DNA of 64,000 bases, taken from contig ONZQ02000006.1 of the NCBI GenBank assembly GCA_900312665.1, forward strand, positions 515,981 through 579,980. The letters are read 5' to 3'. Each line of letters opens with the position of its first letter. The first letter of the stretch is position 1. The stretch is from Cephalotrichum gorgonifer. Its lineage: Eukaryota > Ascomycota > Sordariomycetes > Microascales > Microascaceae. The position numbers and the translations under genes are program-made. The notes under the pieces are model-generated. The model had not been told where the DNA came from and made no database searches. It saw only the letters and a program-made list of their open reading frames with translations. Below, piece after piece: positions 1-12,180 of the stretch.

Positions 1-558
1 GTAATGTAATGCGCGAAGTGTTATGATGTGTGATGGAGGGAAGGGAGGTGGAATTGGCGACTCCGCGAGCTTCTTGATGATCCGATGACGGGGGTCAGCT
101 GTCGGTCCGTTTCGGTGAATCGGCTCCTAGTACCCCGCCTTCTCCACAATAGCTTGACGCAGTGGCGCCTAGCGTCGGCCACCCTTTCGCGCCGGATTCG
201 TCCGCACCTAGAAGCTACCCGAGGCAAGTCAGATTTATGGCTCGAAGGACCCTTGATAGACTCGACATCGGAGGGGCAACCTGCGAATAAGAATCATGTT
301 GCTCCAATTCTCCATCTTCGAGATATGTAAGGGAGACGATCATGTTTCCGTATCATACAACTAAGCCAAATCCCAGCTATCCATATGTCCAAACCGGAAC
401 TCCGTCACATTATGCAATCCTTTCCCGAACATATGAAACTCCATCGAGTCCAACAACAGACGCCCCTAACAAGCTCAGCAGCGACTTTTCTGCACACAAG
501 CAGTAGAAGACACTGACTATCCAGCTTCCCCGTCGCAGCATCCAGCACCCAGCATCCC
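1..558. other. Left-edge intergenic region, no gene recognised
   Basis: Only short overlapping frames are seen and none resembles a known protein. The right end is the 3' flank of the membrane-protein gene on the minus strand, so part of this stretch probably holds its 3' untranslated region. Confidence 0.5.
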
Positions 559-1509
559 TCAGGCAAACCTGCCCGGGCCCTTCCGATCTAGCGTGCGGAA
601 GGCCATCGTCCGCGGGGTAAACGGCACCCCAGGGGTCGTGGGCGAAGGTCCCCTGACGCCCTGCATCTCCCACTCCGGGCTCTTGCCCTTGCGTATCGAC
701 TCGCCGTCGTTCTCCTCGTCGCCCTCGTTCATCTTGTCGAGCTCGTTTGGAAGCATGGAGTGGATGGCGAGGCCGAGGTTGCAGAGGTAGATGAACCTGG
801 AAGGATTGTTAGAACAAAGGCCGCCTTCTATGGTGAAGGAGGGGGACCGGCGACTTACAGCATGAAGACAGTGACGGCAAAGGTGCCCTTGGCCAGGTAG
901 CAGAGCTTGACTGCGCGGTATGGTTTCGCGATGTCGCACCCCATCCGGATGTACCACGCCACGGGACTCGGCCGGGTAGGGTCGGCGTAGTCCGGTCCCG
1001 CCTGCCCGTAGACGCTGGTGGCCCAGAGGGCGACCAAGGAGAAGTTAATGAAGACTGCCACGAGGGGGTACCAGAGCTTCATGATGAACGCAATGAGCTT
1101 CACGAGCAGGAAGAAGAGGACGATGACGGAGATTGCGACGTTGAAGTTGGTTAGGCTAAATAGTTCGAGTCAGCTCCATCTCCCTCTTCCGTCATTGATT
1201 CTCATTTTGGCAGTTGCTTTTGCGATTCGGAAGAAAGGGGATGGGGGGCAGGATCCATCCTTACCTCTGCGACCAGACAAAGGGAACTGTGGGTAGTGGC
1301 TTGTAGTTGGCGTAGGCGTAGAGTATCATGTTCGGGTTCGAGTTGAGCCCGTGGTCGTAGCCGATCTGCCAGAATTTGGTGCGGTAGAGGTCCGGCTGCT
1401 CGATGCCGAAGAGGACGAGGGCTGTGATCATGCCCGCGAGCTCGAACAACATGAGAATCCACATGGGCCTCTGGAGGCGCCATTGCCTATGGAGGATGCG
1501 GTAGGCCAT
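559..1509 (-). CDS. Four-span membrane protein (MARVEL-like topology), function unknown
   Basis: Three exons (1509-1265, 1155-859, 796-559) join in frame to give 259 residues. Donors GTAAGG and GTAAGT and acceptors TTTAG and CCAG fit fungal rules. Four hydrophobic segments are visible: around residues 15-37 (WILMLFELAGMITALVLFG), a segment opening exon 2 (ISVIVLFFLLVKLIAFIM), one soon after (LVAVFINFSLVALWA), and one spanning the exon 2/3 junction (FAVTVFMLFIYLCNLGLAI). The C-terminal ~60 residues are hydrophilic and acidic, probably cytosolic, with TP motifs (TTPGVPFTPRT). I recognise the general layout of fungal four-span plasma-membrane proteins but no named family, so no function is assigned. 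The start is the first ATG of the open frame and is followed by a basic stretch (RILHRQWRLQRP) typical before a first membrane span. Confidence 0.82.
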
Positions 1510-3855
1510 CTTTGCGTTGTCTATCGGGTTGCTGTAGTTATTTGTTTTCGAGTCCCGGCCGATAGAACTTCTCCCCTTGTGATTCGCGAAGGTATTCGAT
1601 GTCGAAAGGGATGGAATGGACCAGCTATGCTTTCGATGGCAGCAAGGTGGGAGAAATGACGTTTTTCATCCAAGGGAGATTTTGGTCGCACGAGCTGAAG
1701 GGGCGGTGGGAGATACCAGCCTCCTTTCAAAGGAATGAGATATTTCCTTTTCCGCGACGACTTCTTCTTCCCTTTTTGCCCGGTTTTGCGATGGATAACC
1801 TTCGCCGTCAAGGAAGTTCTTCACATTGGCGAATTTGACTGCAGGAGGAAGAAGGAGAAGGGGGGCTGCTGCGGCGAGTCGAGAAGGGGGGGTGTTGAAG
1901 AAAAAGGCCCGTTATCGATGCAGCCGCCGAAGATCGAGGTTCGTTTCCGAGTGAGTAAAATGGGGCCTTTTCCTCCCAACAGGTTAAACGGACTTGGGGG
2001 CCAAAAAAAGATCACTCCCTCCCCCCTCCCTCTCCCCTCCCATTCCTCACGGACGGCCGCTCTTTGTCCTTCCCCCTCCCGCTCACCCCCCGGTTCGATG
2101 GTTGGGTATGCGCCAGGAGGTGCATCCGTTGGACGCGTTCGCCCAATGACAGCGGGCGACGATGGGGTCTGTAAGCGCCCGGGTGGTGGGGTGGGCGGGT
2201 GATTGGCCCCGGGATTGGGCCTGGAGGCGGGACGGGCCAATGAGAGTCCATTATTGGGGTGAGCGCTCACGGTGAGGGAGCAGTGCATCCTTGCTCTTTA
2301 GCAGGCATGGCCAGTGCATAATGCAAGGAGTGATTGCCGGGTAGCAGGCGGCCCGGATTGGCCCATTTTACTCGCACTGGCCGGGTGGGGAACTGTGATG
2401 AGATGAGAGATGCAGCTCAGAGGGAAATATGACAGTGTGCCACAGAGTACTCATGCTACTCGGTCTCACACCACTCTCACTCTTACTTGTCATCCGAGCT
2501 CTCGCACTGGATGGGCACATCGTATGTAACGATTTCCGGAGAACCCGGCAAGAAATCCACTTGAGGACAGACAGTGTGTGCTCTGCAGTCTCACCACACT
2601 AATACTCTAAGAGTGAGACGAGATAGAGTGAGAGAAGGATGGATTGCTCATGTTTTAAGTGGCTGCATGATACAAGTGTGATCCGTGAACCGATCTCCTG
2701 CAGAGCTCGGTGTGTTTCCCCCGGGCGCTTACTCGTACTCGTACGGTCTCCAGCCGGACTTCACCGTGACACACTCCGTCTCCTCTCCGTGCTCCACTAT
2801 ACCCGCCAACAGAAAGCCGGATCCGTCCCACTACGGAGTCCCCAGGCCCGGGAGCCGGAATATCGGCTCAAGCCGGTGTTTGGCATGGCCGACTCGCATG
2901 CTGTACCCAAGTTCGAACACATCTACCCTAGAATACTCCGTACTTCCATCAGCATTTCAGCATCTAGTTTGCTATAAAATCGCCGTAAGAACTACAGCCT
3001 TGGGCATACAAGTAGGTCTCCCTAAGTCCGTGCCACGGACTACTAGTCTGGGGATAGAAACACCCCTGTCCATGATCTGTTGACAGACGTGAATCGCGAT
3101 CAAGCTCATTGCCCTATTTGTGATGAGGTAAGCCTGGTCCTCGAATGTGGCTGAGTCAGCTACGTCCGTGCTTCTGTCGCACCTTCCGTGTTTCAGCTCC
3201 TGCCTTGGCTTATACTTGTACTTGTAGCACCGGAGCGGTGCTGCTGGCTCCCTGCCAAGCCCTGAACCACCACCTTACCATCCCCTGTGGGAGGTGGGAG
3301 ATAGTGGGCCTCTCTGTTCCCAGTCATTGTATCTTCCAAAGGGTCTAAATATCCAAGGCTGGGTCTAGACCCACTAGCTGCGAGTGCCACGGCTATCAAT
3401 GCGAGGTGATGTATTTACTTTTTGATGTACAGAGTATTCACCACTGAGACAGACGTTTGGACCGACAGAGCTTTCGAGCATCCCTCGTATGGAAGCGCCT
3501 GTGATGCCTGCCCGCCTTCTTCGTTTACCATCCGTCCGCTTCAGCCATTCTCAAATTCGTTCCACCAAGAACTGTACTTTTGATCACAGGTCCCTTTCAT
3601 ACTTTTTCTCCACACATTCATCTCTCTGAACTCACGTCTAGCCTTACCAATTGCCTTTCGGCCCCATCCCGGCTTATTCGTGCCCTGGGTGAATTCAAAG
3701 GGTACTGCTCCGGTCTTGTTTCTCGTGGCGACGTGCCGGCCGCGACGGCCTCATGGCAGTGCCACCTCGGGTTGTTAGAGCACTCCCGACCATTCTTCCC
3801 CTCCCCGAGTGCTTGCTTGTAGCACGACACGACGATATAGGGTGGAAGGCGTGAG
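1510..3855. other. Intergenic region upstream of the histidine kinase
   Basis: No gene is recognised. The 1510-2330 part, upstream of the divergent membrane-protein gene, is rich in purine and pyrimidine runs that create long but compositionally biased frames. The 2330-3855 part would hold the kinase promoter and leader. GTAC-type words occur at 2731-2746 and 3211-3226, and a TACTCCGTAC word lies near 2934. Confidence 0.5.
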
Positions 3856-6800
3856 ATGGCAGAAGATAATGCGCCTGCTGGTGCCAACCTACAAGACCTG
3901 GACAGGATGGACGACGGCGACAGCCTCACCCAGCCCCCAATAGCCGGGCCCCGAAAGTCCCCCGACACCGAGATGGCCACCCCTCCCAACCCGCGGAGCC
4001 GGAGCCGGTCCAGCTCCCAGTTCAGCCTTGGCCGTAGCCTTGGTGCCAGTCTCACGGGACCCGTCCTCCACGAACAGTGGACACCAAGTATCAGCGCCAA
4101 CGATCTTCCCTCCGATCTACTAGCCGAGTCCGAGCTGCTCCAACAGCCGCCGGCTCGGGATCCAGACGCTCGCCGGACAAACGCACCGCATAATAAGCGG
4201 CCGCCGGGCGACACGCTGGAGTTGACGGCGCGGCCACCGGCGGCGAAGCGTGCGCGGCGGGCACTGTTTGACGCTGCCGTGGACGCCCCGGAGCCAGCCC
4301 CGCCGAGGTCCAGGTCCCTCCCTTCACGATCGCGGTGGCGCGAGCGCGGAGGTCAGATGGCAGCCGAGTTCTACTCGTCGCTTAGGGACCTCTCTAGCCG
4401 GGCCGCAATCGGTGAAGCTCGAAGCACGGCCGATAGCGTATCCAAGGCTCGGTTGGCTCAGGGGACTGTACAAGTTCCCCCCGGTCCTCCAAAGTACCCC
4501 CGGAGACTCCAAGATGAAGGAGATTCGTGTGTTGATGCCTCTGCGATGGGCTCGCTCCTTGGCGTGGGTGCCTTGGAACTCCTGGATAGCGATTGGAGGC
4601 CGGCCTTCGTCGTGGATCTGTCGGACCCGGCCGTGCGTTGCCAGGCCAGCCTCAGGATTTTCCATGTGAACGAGATCCTTCGGTCCTCCAGTGCGATGCT
4701 AGAGCTTCTGGGGGTTGTCGGAGAACGTGTGACCGCGTGTGCGGAGTTCCTACGATTCAAAAGTTGGATATTGGATGCGGGCGACTCAACTCGCCAGGGC
4801 GGCCCTCCTACTCATGCATACGGGGGCGTAGAGTGGACGTACGTGACTCTACGTGATAGATTTCGATTCGTGACAGGGAACAAAGTCCCCACATCCTATG
4901 AAAATCCGCCTAATATCCTAGGGGCGCCAATTGCTGGTCCCCTAAGCTTCAGGAACGCCGACGCGCACGGGCTGGGAGTGGATGGTAACTCGGCCGGTCC
5001 GGCTCCCCAAGTTGCATCTCCACAGCCCACCACAAAACTCTCCTTTGACTGGACGCGGATTCCGTTGACAGACGAGACCCCCGAGCATATCCGAGTTGCG
5101 CGGTCTGTCGACTGGGCATCGACCCCCCTCGGTCCCATGAAGTTCTGGTCCTCCAATCTCAGAATCATGGCTAACCTGGTCATGGCCAGCCCGCACCCAG
5201 CCTCTCTTTACTGGGGTCCCAAAAACGTTGTTATCTACAACGAGGCCTACGTCGAGATCGCTGGACGGAAACACCCGAGCCTCATGGGGAAGTCGTACGA
5301 GAATCCCTTCAGCTCGATATGGGAGCAGCTAGATCCCGTCTTCCGCGCCGCCCGCCAGTCCGGGGAGTCCATGATGAAATACGACGACCACATCTTCGTC
5401 GATCGCCAAGGCTACGTTGAGGAGGTCTATTTCACCTGGTCAATTGTGCCCGTGCTAGACGAGGAAGGCGAGGTTGTCGGCGTGTATAACCCAGCTTTCG
5501 AGAACACGCGGCGGAGGATCGGCGAGAGGAGAATGCTGACGCTGCGCAAGATCACGGAGATGATGTCGACAGTGACTGACGTGGAGGGTCTGTGGTGCCA
5601 GCTGCTGCAGGGTCTTGAGCCGAACAGCTACGACATCCCGTGCGCGCTCATCTACTCCGTGGATGACGACGTCCGGAGAACACCATCATCTCCGCCGGCA
5701 ACTAACTCTTGGAACCCTGGTCGGGTCACTTTGGAGGGCTCGATTGGCTTCCCCGCCGACCACCCCTCCGCTATTCCACACTTGGATCTGCGAACCTCCA
5801 ATGAGGGGTTCGCTCCGTATATGCGCCAGGCCCTTATGGCCAAGGAATCCCCCGTCATACTCTCCGCAGAGGATGGGAGCCTCCCGTCCTCTCTCCTCGA
5901 AGATCTGGAACTACGCGGCTTCGATGCTCCCTGTCACACGGCGCTCATCCTTGCCATCCACGCCTCCCCAGCCGATGCCGACTCGGTAGTCGCCTTCGCC
6001 GTGTTGGGTATAAACCCCCGGCGTCCCTTTGACGACGATTTCCGGCTCTTCATCAGCCTTCTCAGCTGCCAACTAGAGACGTCCGTGGCGTCCCTCACGC
6101 TCCTCGAAGAGGAGGTGCGCCGCGGTAGGACGGCGGCGATGATCGCGGCTCAGGACAAGCAGAAGCTCTCGAAGCAGCTCATCCAGCGGACGCAGGAGGC
6201 CGTGGAGAGCGAGTACCGGTTCGCGCGCATGGCCGAGTTCGCCCCCGTGGGTATGTTCATCGCGGAGCCGTCGGGCAACATCAACTACTGCAACGACATG
6301 TGGTGGGAGATCTCGCGGTACCCTCGCGCTGCCGACAGCGGCGTGGACACCTGGATGGACAGCGTCCTGGAAGACGACATCGCGGAAGTGCGGCGCGCGT
6401 GGGCGGAGCTGACGGAGAAAAAGATTGCCGTCACGCACGAGTTCCGGTTCAACTACAGGCGGCGGCAGAACGCGGCGGGCGGACAGATGATGGACACGTG
6501 GGTGCTCATGAGCGCATACCCGGAGAAGGACGCGGCTGGGAACGTCAAGTCTATCTTCGGGTGCCTGACGGACATATCGTCGCAGAAGTGGGCCGAGTAC
6601 TCGCAGAAGCAGAGGCGCGAGGAGGCCGTGGAGCTGAAGCGGCAGCAGGAGAACTTCATCGACATCACCAGCCACGAGATGCGGAACCCGCTAAGCGCGA
6701 TCCTGCAGTGCGCCGACGAGGTTCTCAACAACATCGCCGAGTTCCGCGCGGCGGAGGGAAAGGGGGGCCTGGACCTGGGCGCGATGCTGGACTGCTGCGC

Positions 6801-8675
6801 CGACGCGGCGAACACGATCAGCTTCTGCGCGAACCATCAGAAGCGCATCGTCGACGACATACTCACGCTATCGAAGCTCGACTCGCAGCTGCTGATGGTG
6901 ACGCCGGTGCTGGTACAGCCGGTGGCAGTGGTGGAGACGGTGCTGAAGATGTTCCAGACAGAGCTCGCGAGCAGGGACATACTGGTCGAGTTCTGCGTCG
7001 AGCAGCCGTACCTCGACTACGGGATCGACTGGGTGCGGATAGACCCGTCGCGGCTGCGGCAGGTTGTGATCAACCTCATGACCAACGCCATCAAGTTTAC
7101 GCAGAACCGCGAGCAGCGCGTCATCGTCGTGAGCGTGAGCGCGTCGAAGCAGGTGGGCGGGGACGGGAGCGTGGACGGGAACGTGCACGGCGGGGGGGGC
7201 AAGGTCACGTACTTCCCGCGCGCGACGGAGGACCCGGACATCACCAAGGACGAGGAGTGGGGCGAGGGCGAGGAGATTAACCTGCACTTCTCGGTGCAGG
7301 ACACGGGGCCCGGGCTCACGCCCGACGAGATCAAGGTGCTGTTTCAGCGGTTCTCGCAGGCTTCCCCGCGGACGCACGTGCAGTACGGGGGCTCCGGGCT
7401 GGGGCTCTTCGTGTCCCGGATGCTTACTGAGCTGCAGGGGGGCCAGATAGGGGTCATGTCACAGAAGGGGGTGGGGAGCACGTTCACGTTCTACATCAAG
7501 AGCCGGAGGGCCGAGGGCCCGGAGGCGGTGGCGGCGGCGGCGGACGCCACNNNNNNNNNNNNNNNNNNNNNNNNNNNNNNNNNNNNNNNNNNNNNNNNNN
7601 NNNNNNNNNNNNNNNNNNNNNNNNNNNNNNNNNNNNNNNNNNNNNNNNNNNNNNNNNNNNNNNNNNNNNNNNNNNNNNNNNNNNNNNNNNNNNNNNNNNN
7701 NNNNNNNNNNNNNNNNNNNNNNNNNNNNNNNNNNNNNNNNNNNNNNNNNNNNNNNNNNNNNNNNNNNNNNNNNNNNNNNNNNNNNCGGATGGGGGGGCGC
7801 CGGCGGTGCAGGTGGACGACGACGACGCCAGGCCCGCGCCGCGCGAGGACTCTCTGGCGGGACTGGAGATCCTCATCGTCGAGGACAACGTCGTTAATCA
7901 GAAGGTGCTGCAGAGGCAGCTGCAGAACCACGGGTGCAGGACGTCGGTGGCGAACCACGGCGGGGAGGCCATCGAGCGCCTGAAGACGTCCCGCTTCTGG
8001 AGGGGCGAGGGCGGCCGCGGGACTGCTGGTGGAGGAGGAGGAGGAGGAGGAGGAGGAGGAGGAGGAGAGGGCAGGGGAGACGACATATCGGTGATACTGA
8101 TGGACCTCGAGATGCCCGTGATGGATGGGATGACGAGCACGAAGCGGATACGCGAGCTGCAGAGGGACGGGATGCTGGGGGAGCACATACCCATCATCGC
8201 CGTCACGGCCTACGCGCGGCCGCAGCAGATCGAGAGCGCGAAGGCCGCCGGCGCTGTAAGCACTTTACCCTTTCTTTTTCCTTGTTTTTCTTTCTCTATT
8301 TTGACCCCCCCTTCTACTCTCATTTCCCTCCCATCGTCAAGCTACCCGTGACCCCTTCCCCTGTCTCTTCAACCCCAGTCTGTGTCTCGGCCCTATCGAT
8401 CCCCCGTCTCGGCCACCAGTGCCCATCTTTGCTTTCTTTCCTTTTTCATCCTTTCTTTTCACCTCACCCAAATCCTCCTCCCCCCCCCGCCCCTTTTTTT
8501 CCCCTTTTTAATCCCACTTATACGTTTCCCGTGTCCCTTACCCTACCCATAGAAAACAAACGAAGCTAACAGCTAAAAGGACGATGTCATCTCGAAGCCC
8601 TTCCGCCTCCTCGAACTCATCCCCAAGATCCGCGAGCTGGCGGCCCGATACGGGACGGGTGCGTCGCGGGGGTGA
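3856..8675 (+). CDS. Hybrid sensor histidine kinase (PAS-GAF-like-PAS-HisKA-HATPase-REC), with assembly gap
   Basis: This is a two-component phosphorelay sensor, expected to autophosphorylate on His and pass phosphate to its own receiver, then to an HPt protein. After a disordered, Ser/Pro/Arg-rich N-terminus (1-~390), a PAS-like region starts near residue 405 (WASTPLGPMKFW). A GAF-like region follows (~565-760), then a second PAS (~785-925). The H-box is SHEMRNPLSAI with His at residue 940 (codon 6673-6675). The N-box is RQVVINLMTNAIKFTQ, and the G-boxes are DTGPGL and GGSGLGLF. A 235-base run of N (7551-7785) lies between the ATPase and the receiver. The receiver (from ~7860) has the acidic pair in LIVEDN, phospho-acceptor Asp in MDLEMPVMDG (codon 8103-8105) and Lys in SKPF. 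One 324-nt intron (8256-8579) precedes the last exon (8580-8675). The frame differs across the gap, so the gap size is wrong or it hides an indel or intron. No transmembrane segment is seen. The fungal HHK class is not assigned. Confidence 0.93.
7551..7785. other. Assembly gap (235 N) inside the histidine kinase gene
   Basis: A run of 235 undetermined bases interrupts the linker between the kinase ATPase domain and the receiver domain. Flanks are very GC-rich and encode low-complexity Ala/Glu/Asp-rich sequence, a usual cause of sequencing drop-out. Codons start at positions congruent to 1 mod 3 before the gap and to 0 mod 3 after it. Confidence 0.99.
8031..8067 (+). repeat. (GGA)n microsatellite coding a polyglycine loop in the receiver domain
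   Basis: About twelve GGA units in frame encode a polyglycine run inside the histidine kinase receiver, between GGEAIERLKTSRFW and the DISVILMDLEMP strand that carries the phospho-acceptor. Triplet periodicity keeps the frame open whatever the copy number. Confidence 0.9.
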
Positions 8676-9916
8676 CGAACCCGTGGGGGTGGGGAGGTGT
8701 TCAAATCTGCAACAGTTTCTGATTTTGAGTAATATAAAGAGCCACCTTCCTTTTTTTGCGGGAGAGACAGGGACATGGGCCGTCTTTAATTCCATCTCTT
8801 CGTCTTTTAGCACGGGTTCAAGAACTGTATACCTATTTGTGGGTGATTTATGAGTGGACATGTATGTGTAGGTATACGCGTTTACCCTCCGCCCTTCCTG
8901 TGCTCACTCTCACCCTTATAAGTGAGGATATAGCAGGTGTGCAGCCTCGGAGGGGTCGCGGGGAAGAAAGGGGACTAATTCGGCGCCATTTTGACTTTGT
9001 GAAAAAAGAAATTCATCATTATATACGAGCATGCCTCCTCGTAAACAAAGCAGAAACTAGCAGTTCAAACTCGGAGGAGATTTAAGTGGGAGGGAGCTCG
9101 ATACACTCTACAGGAATACATTTTTTCTAGAGACGGGGTTTAAGCGAGACGGTACTATACTCTACGGAAATAGACTCCATGATGGAACTCAAAATGAGCT
9201 CCATGGAAAGGCAGGCCCAAAGAAGATACCCACCCACCCACATACGCTATTCACTCCTTCAAAGTCCGGGCCCGCAAAACGTCGATCTATCTACTTGCAC
9301 ACACTACTTTATACGTAGGCGAGAACGACGCGCACCCACTCATGTCAGCAGAAACATGGACCTTGATACGCAACGATAATTTGATTCTCCTAATTATAAT
9401 GCAGAACCAAGTACTACGTACTACGAGGAGCATAAACGCAACTATCCCCAAGGAACCAAGTGGCCTCCGCCACAGGGACCGACATGATCGAGAGCGCTGT
9501 TCCGCCAGCAGCCAAACCCCCAATGACATGAGATCGGATCAGGTTCGCAAAGTGCGAGTACACCCGACGAAGCAAACGACACGAGTAAATAAAGCAACTA
9601 AAGCATTGGTATAAAACGAGCTATAGAGGATTGGTATTAAGGGGGACGAGGGTGATATTAAACAAGACAAAGAGACCAGATCAAAGACGTAAGACGACGG
9701 ACTGCCCGACGACACAGGGAGAGGGTATCGCGAACACCCGCAGACGGGAGGCCGAAGCCTTCCGCTGCGTCAACCGTAAACCAATTTCGACGGGGTATCT
9801 TGAGATGCAGATTCCGATTTCCCGACACTGCCAAAGGAAAAAGAAAGACAAGTGGACGCTGCGGGATCGATGTTCAAACCGATCGCGCAACAATCAACTT
9901 AGAGAGCGGCGTCCAT
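8676..9916. other. Convergent intergenic region between the histidine kinase and the Meu6-type gene
   Basis: This stretch lies between two 3' ends (kinase + and PH-domain gene -). No coding frame here resembles a protein. It should contain both 3' untranslated regions. Confidence 0.5.
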
Positions 9917-11705
9917 CTAGGCAGCAGCGGTGACCGCGGGAGCGGGGGCAGCAGCCGCGCTCTCGGGCTTGTTCTCGGCCTCCTCAGCGGGCTTGGCGGG
10001 CTCGGAAGCCTCGGCCTCAGCGGGCTTGGCCTCCTCGGCAGCAGCCTCCTCAGCAGGCTTGGTCTCCTCAGCCTTCTCCTCGGCCTTCTCGGCGGCGGCA
10101 GCGGGCTTGGCGGTGCGACCCTGAGTAACAAAAGTCAGTCAACCGTCACCTCGTATGGAGGTCACACTTGATGGACATACCTTGATGGTAGCACGGAGCT
10201 TGGAGAACGTGCTGGGGGACTTGGGCTTCTCGCCCTCCTCATCCGAGGAGACGACCTTGTCCTTCTTGCCGAGGAAGGGGAGAGCGGACTTGCGCTTCTC
10301 CGACTTCTTGGTCTCGCCGTTGGTGACAGGGGCCTCCTTGGCCTCAGCAACAGCAGCCTCGGCGGGTGCGGCAGCCTCCTCGGTGGCGAGGGGGGCAGAG
10401 GTCTCAACAGGAGGGATCACGGGGGCGGCCTCGCTGCTGGCGGGGACCTCGGCGTCCTTGGCAGGGGTGGCAGGAGCAGCCTCAGCCTCAGCGGGCTTCT
10501 TGTCCTTCTTGAGCAGACCGAAGAAGCTACTTTCGTTAGCACCCAAGTTCAACAAGGGCCAGATTTGATTAGGATCCGAAAACGTACCTGTTGCGCTTGC
10601 TGGGAAGGGCGGGCTTCTCCTTGGGGGAGGCAGCCTCCTCCGCGGGCTTGTCCTCCGCGGCGGGGGTCTCGGCGGCCGCAGGAGTCTCCTCAGCAGCGGC
10701 AGCGGCAGGGGCGGCCTCGGCCTCGGCGGCGGGCTCCGCCTCAGCGACGGGCTCGGCGGCAGCCTCGGCGGGCTTCTCCTCCTCCTTCTTGTCCTTCTTA
10801 CCGAAGAAGCCGAGCACCGAGGTGCGCTTGCGGCTGGCAGAGCGGCGCTTGGCCTCCTCCTTAACCTCCTCCTCCTTGGCGGGCTCCTCGTCCTTCTTGG
10901 CCTCCTCGGCAGCAGGCTCCGCAGCAGCGGGCTCCTCGGCGGCGGGCTCCTCCTTGGCCGCCTCGGGCTCGGCAGCGGCCTCAGCGGGGGCCTCCTCCTC
11001 CTTCTTCTCCTCCTTCTTGGCGGGAGTGGGCTTGTAGATCTCGTACGCGGCCTTGTACTCCTCAGTGTCCTTGATGGTGGCAGCGACCTCCTTGGCCTCG
11101 GCAATCTTGACCTTCAGCTGGGAGACCCAGTTGTCGGCCTCGGCCTTGTTGGCGGCCTTGAAGGAGTGCTTCTGGCCGTTGGCAGCGAAGTGGAACTTGT
11201 TAGGGCCATCGGTCTGGGGCTCAGTGGCCTCAGCAAGGTTGATGATGCCGGTGGGGGCGGTCTTGTCTCCGAAGAAGAGGAGACCCTTGCCGGTGCTCTG
11301 GGCCCACGAGGCGTTGTGGTAGGCGACGACAGTGGATTTCTCGTGCTTCAGGTAAGCAGCGAGGCTCTTCTTCTCGAGGGCATCAGAGCCGAACCAGAAG
11401 GGCTGCTTCGAGTAGTACAGGTTCTTGGGGAAGTTGGCGCCAGCACCCTTGTGCTCGAGCGTACCCTCCTCGACAGGGGTGGGCTCCTCCTCCTTCTTGT
11501 CCTCAGCAGCGGGGGGCGGCTCGGTGGTCTCGGCGGCGGGCTCCGCGGCGGCCTCGGCAGCGGGAGCCTCAGTCGCGGCAGCGGGGGTAGCCTCGGCAGC
11601 GGGAGTCTCCTCGGCGGCGGCAGCCTCGACGGGCTTGGTCTCAGCAGGTGTCTCGACGGCAGGAGCGTCCTGGACCACCTCGGCGGGCTTCTGTTGGTCG
11701 GCCAT
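9917..11705 (-). CDS. Meu6-type PH-domain protein with Ala/Glu/Lys-rich disordered tail
   Basis: Three exons (11705-10588, 10526-10181, 10120-9917) join in frame to 555 residues. Donors are GTACGT and GTATGT, with a GCTAAC branch point in intron 1. After an Ala/Pro/Glu-rich leader (1-~78) a pleckstrin-homology fold is visible at ~80-205: EEGTLEHKGAGANFPKNLYY at its start, KGLLFFGDKTAPTGIINL in the middle, and FKAANKAEADNWVSQLKVKI as the closing helix with its conserved Trp. This matches the PH domain of fungal 'meiotic expression up-regulated protein 6' relatives. The remaining ~350 residues are very rich in A, E, K and P and carry three related basic/aromatic motifs (LGFFGKKDKK, SFFGLLKKDKK, PFLGKKDK). 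Likely a membrane- or cortex-associated adaptor; its biochemical role is not established from sequence. Strong codon bias (GCC, GAG, AAG) suggests high expression (inference). Confidence 0.88.
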
Positions 11706-12180
11706 TTTGAATATTAAATAGGGTTTGGGGGGGTATCTTTGGGTATCTCAGAAAAAGGGTATAGAGGTGAAGTTGCTCGAAAGCAGGGGTATCACAATGA
11801 AAAGGAAAGAAGTTTAGAACAACGAAATACGAAACGTGATAGGATGTGGTGGTACACGAGGAAGGGAAGAGGGAGAGAGGAAAAGGAAGGAAGAGATGAG
11901 AGAGCTGAGGGTACTTATTTGTCTTAGCCCAAGGGCGTGTGGGAAAGAAAGGGAGGGGTGTGGGAAGTAGCGACCGGGGTTTCTGTGGTCGTCCAGGTGA
12001 GGGAATGATGGGAAATGATAATGATCCTCTCTGCGCCTTCACCACTAATTTTCAGGATGGGGAGCCCCTCCAGTCACCAATGTACCCTACCTGGGGGGTA
12101 CATCGACATGCCTGGGAAGGTGGGACGGCGGCCTACCTATCAGGACAGGAACGGAGAAGAGTTTCCAGAGGGGCCTACGC

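Noticed and set aside
1735..2288. Two 155-codon frames on opposite strands upstream of the histidine kinase
   Set aside because: Both are Pro/Gly/Ser/Arg low-complexity products of purine/pyrimidine runs, without splice-supported context.
6300..7280. 326-codon overlapping frame inside the histidine kinase
   Set aside because: Arg/Gly/Ala-rich +frame shadow of the kinase domain; the H, N and G boxes lie in the other frame.
8256..8579. In-frame continuation of the histidine kinase into a Phe/Pro/Ser tail
   Set aside because: The tail is the translated intron; the downstream exon restores DDVISKPF, the conserved receiver end, so splicing is the main model.
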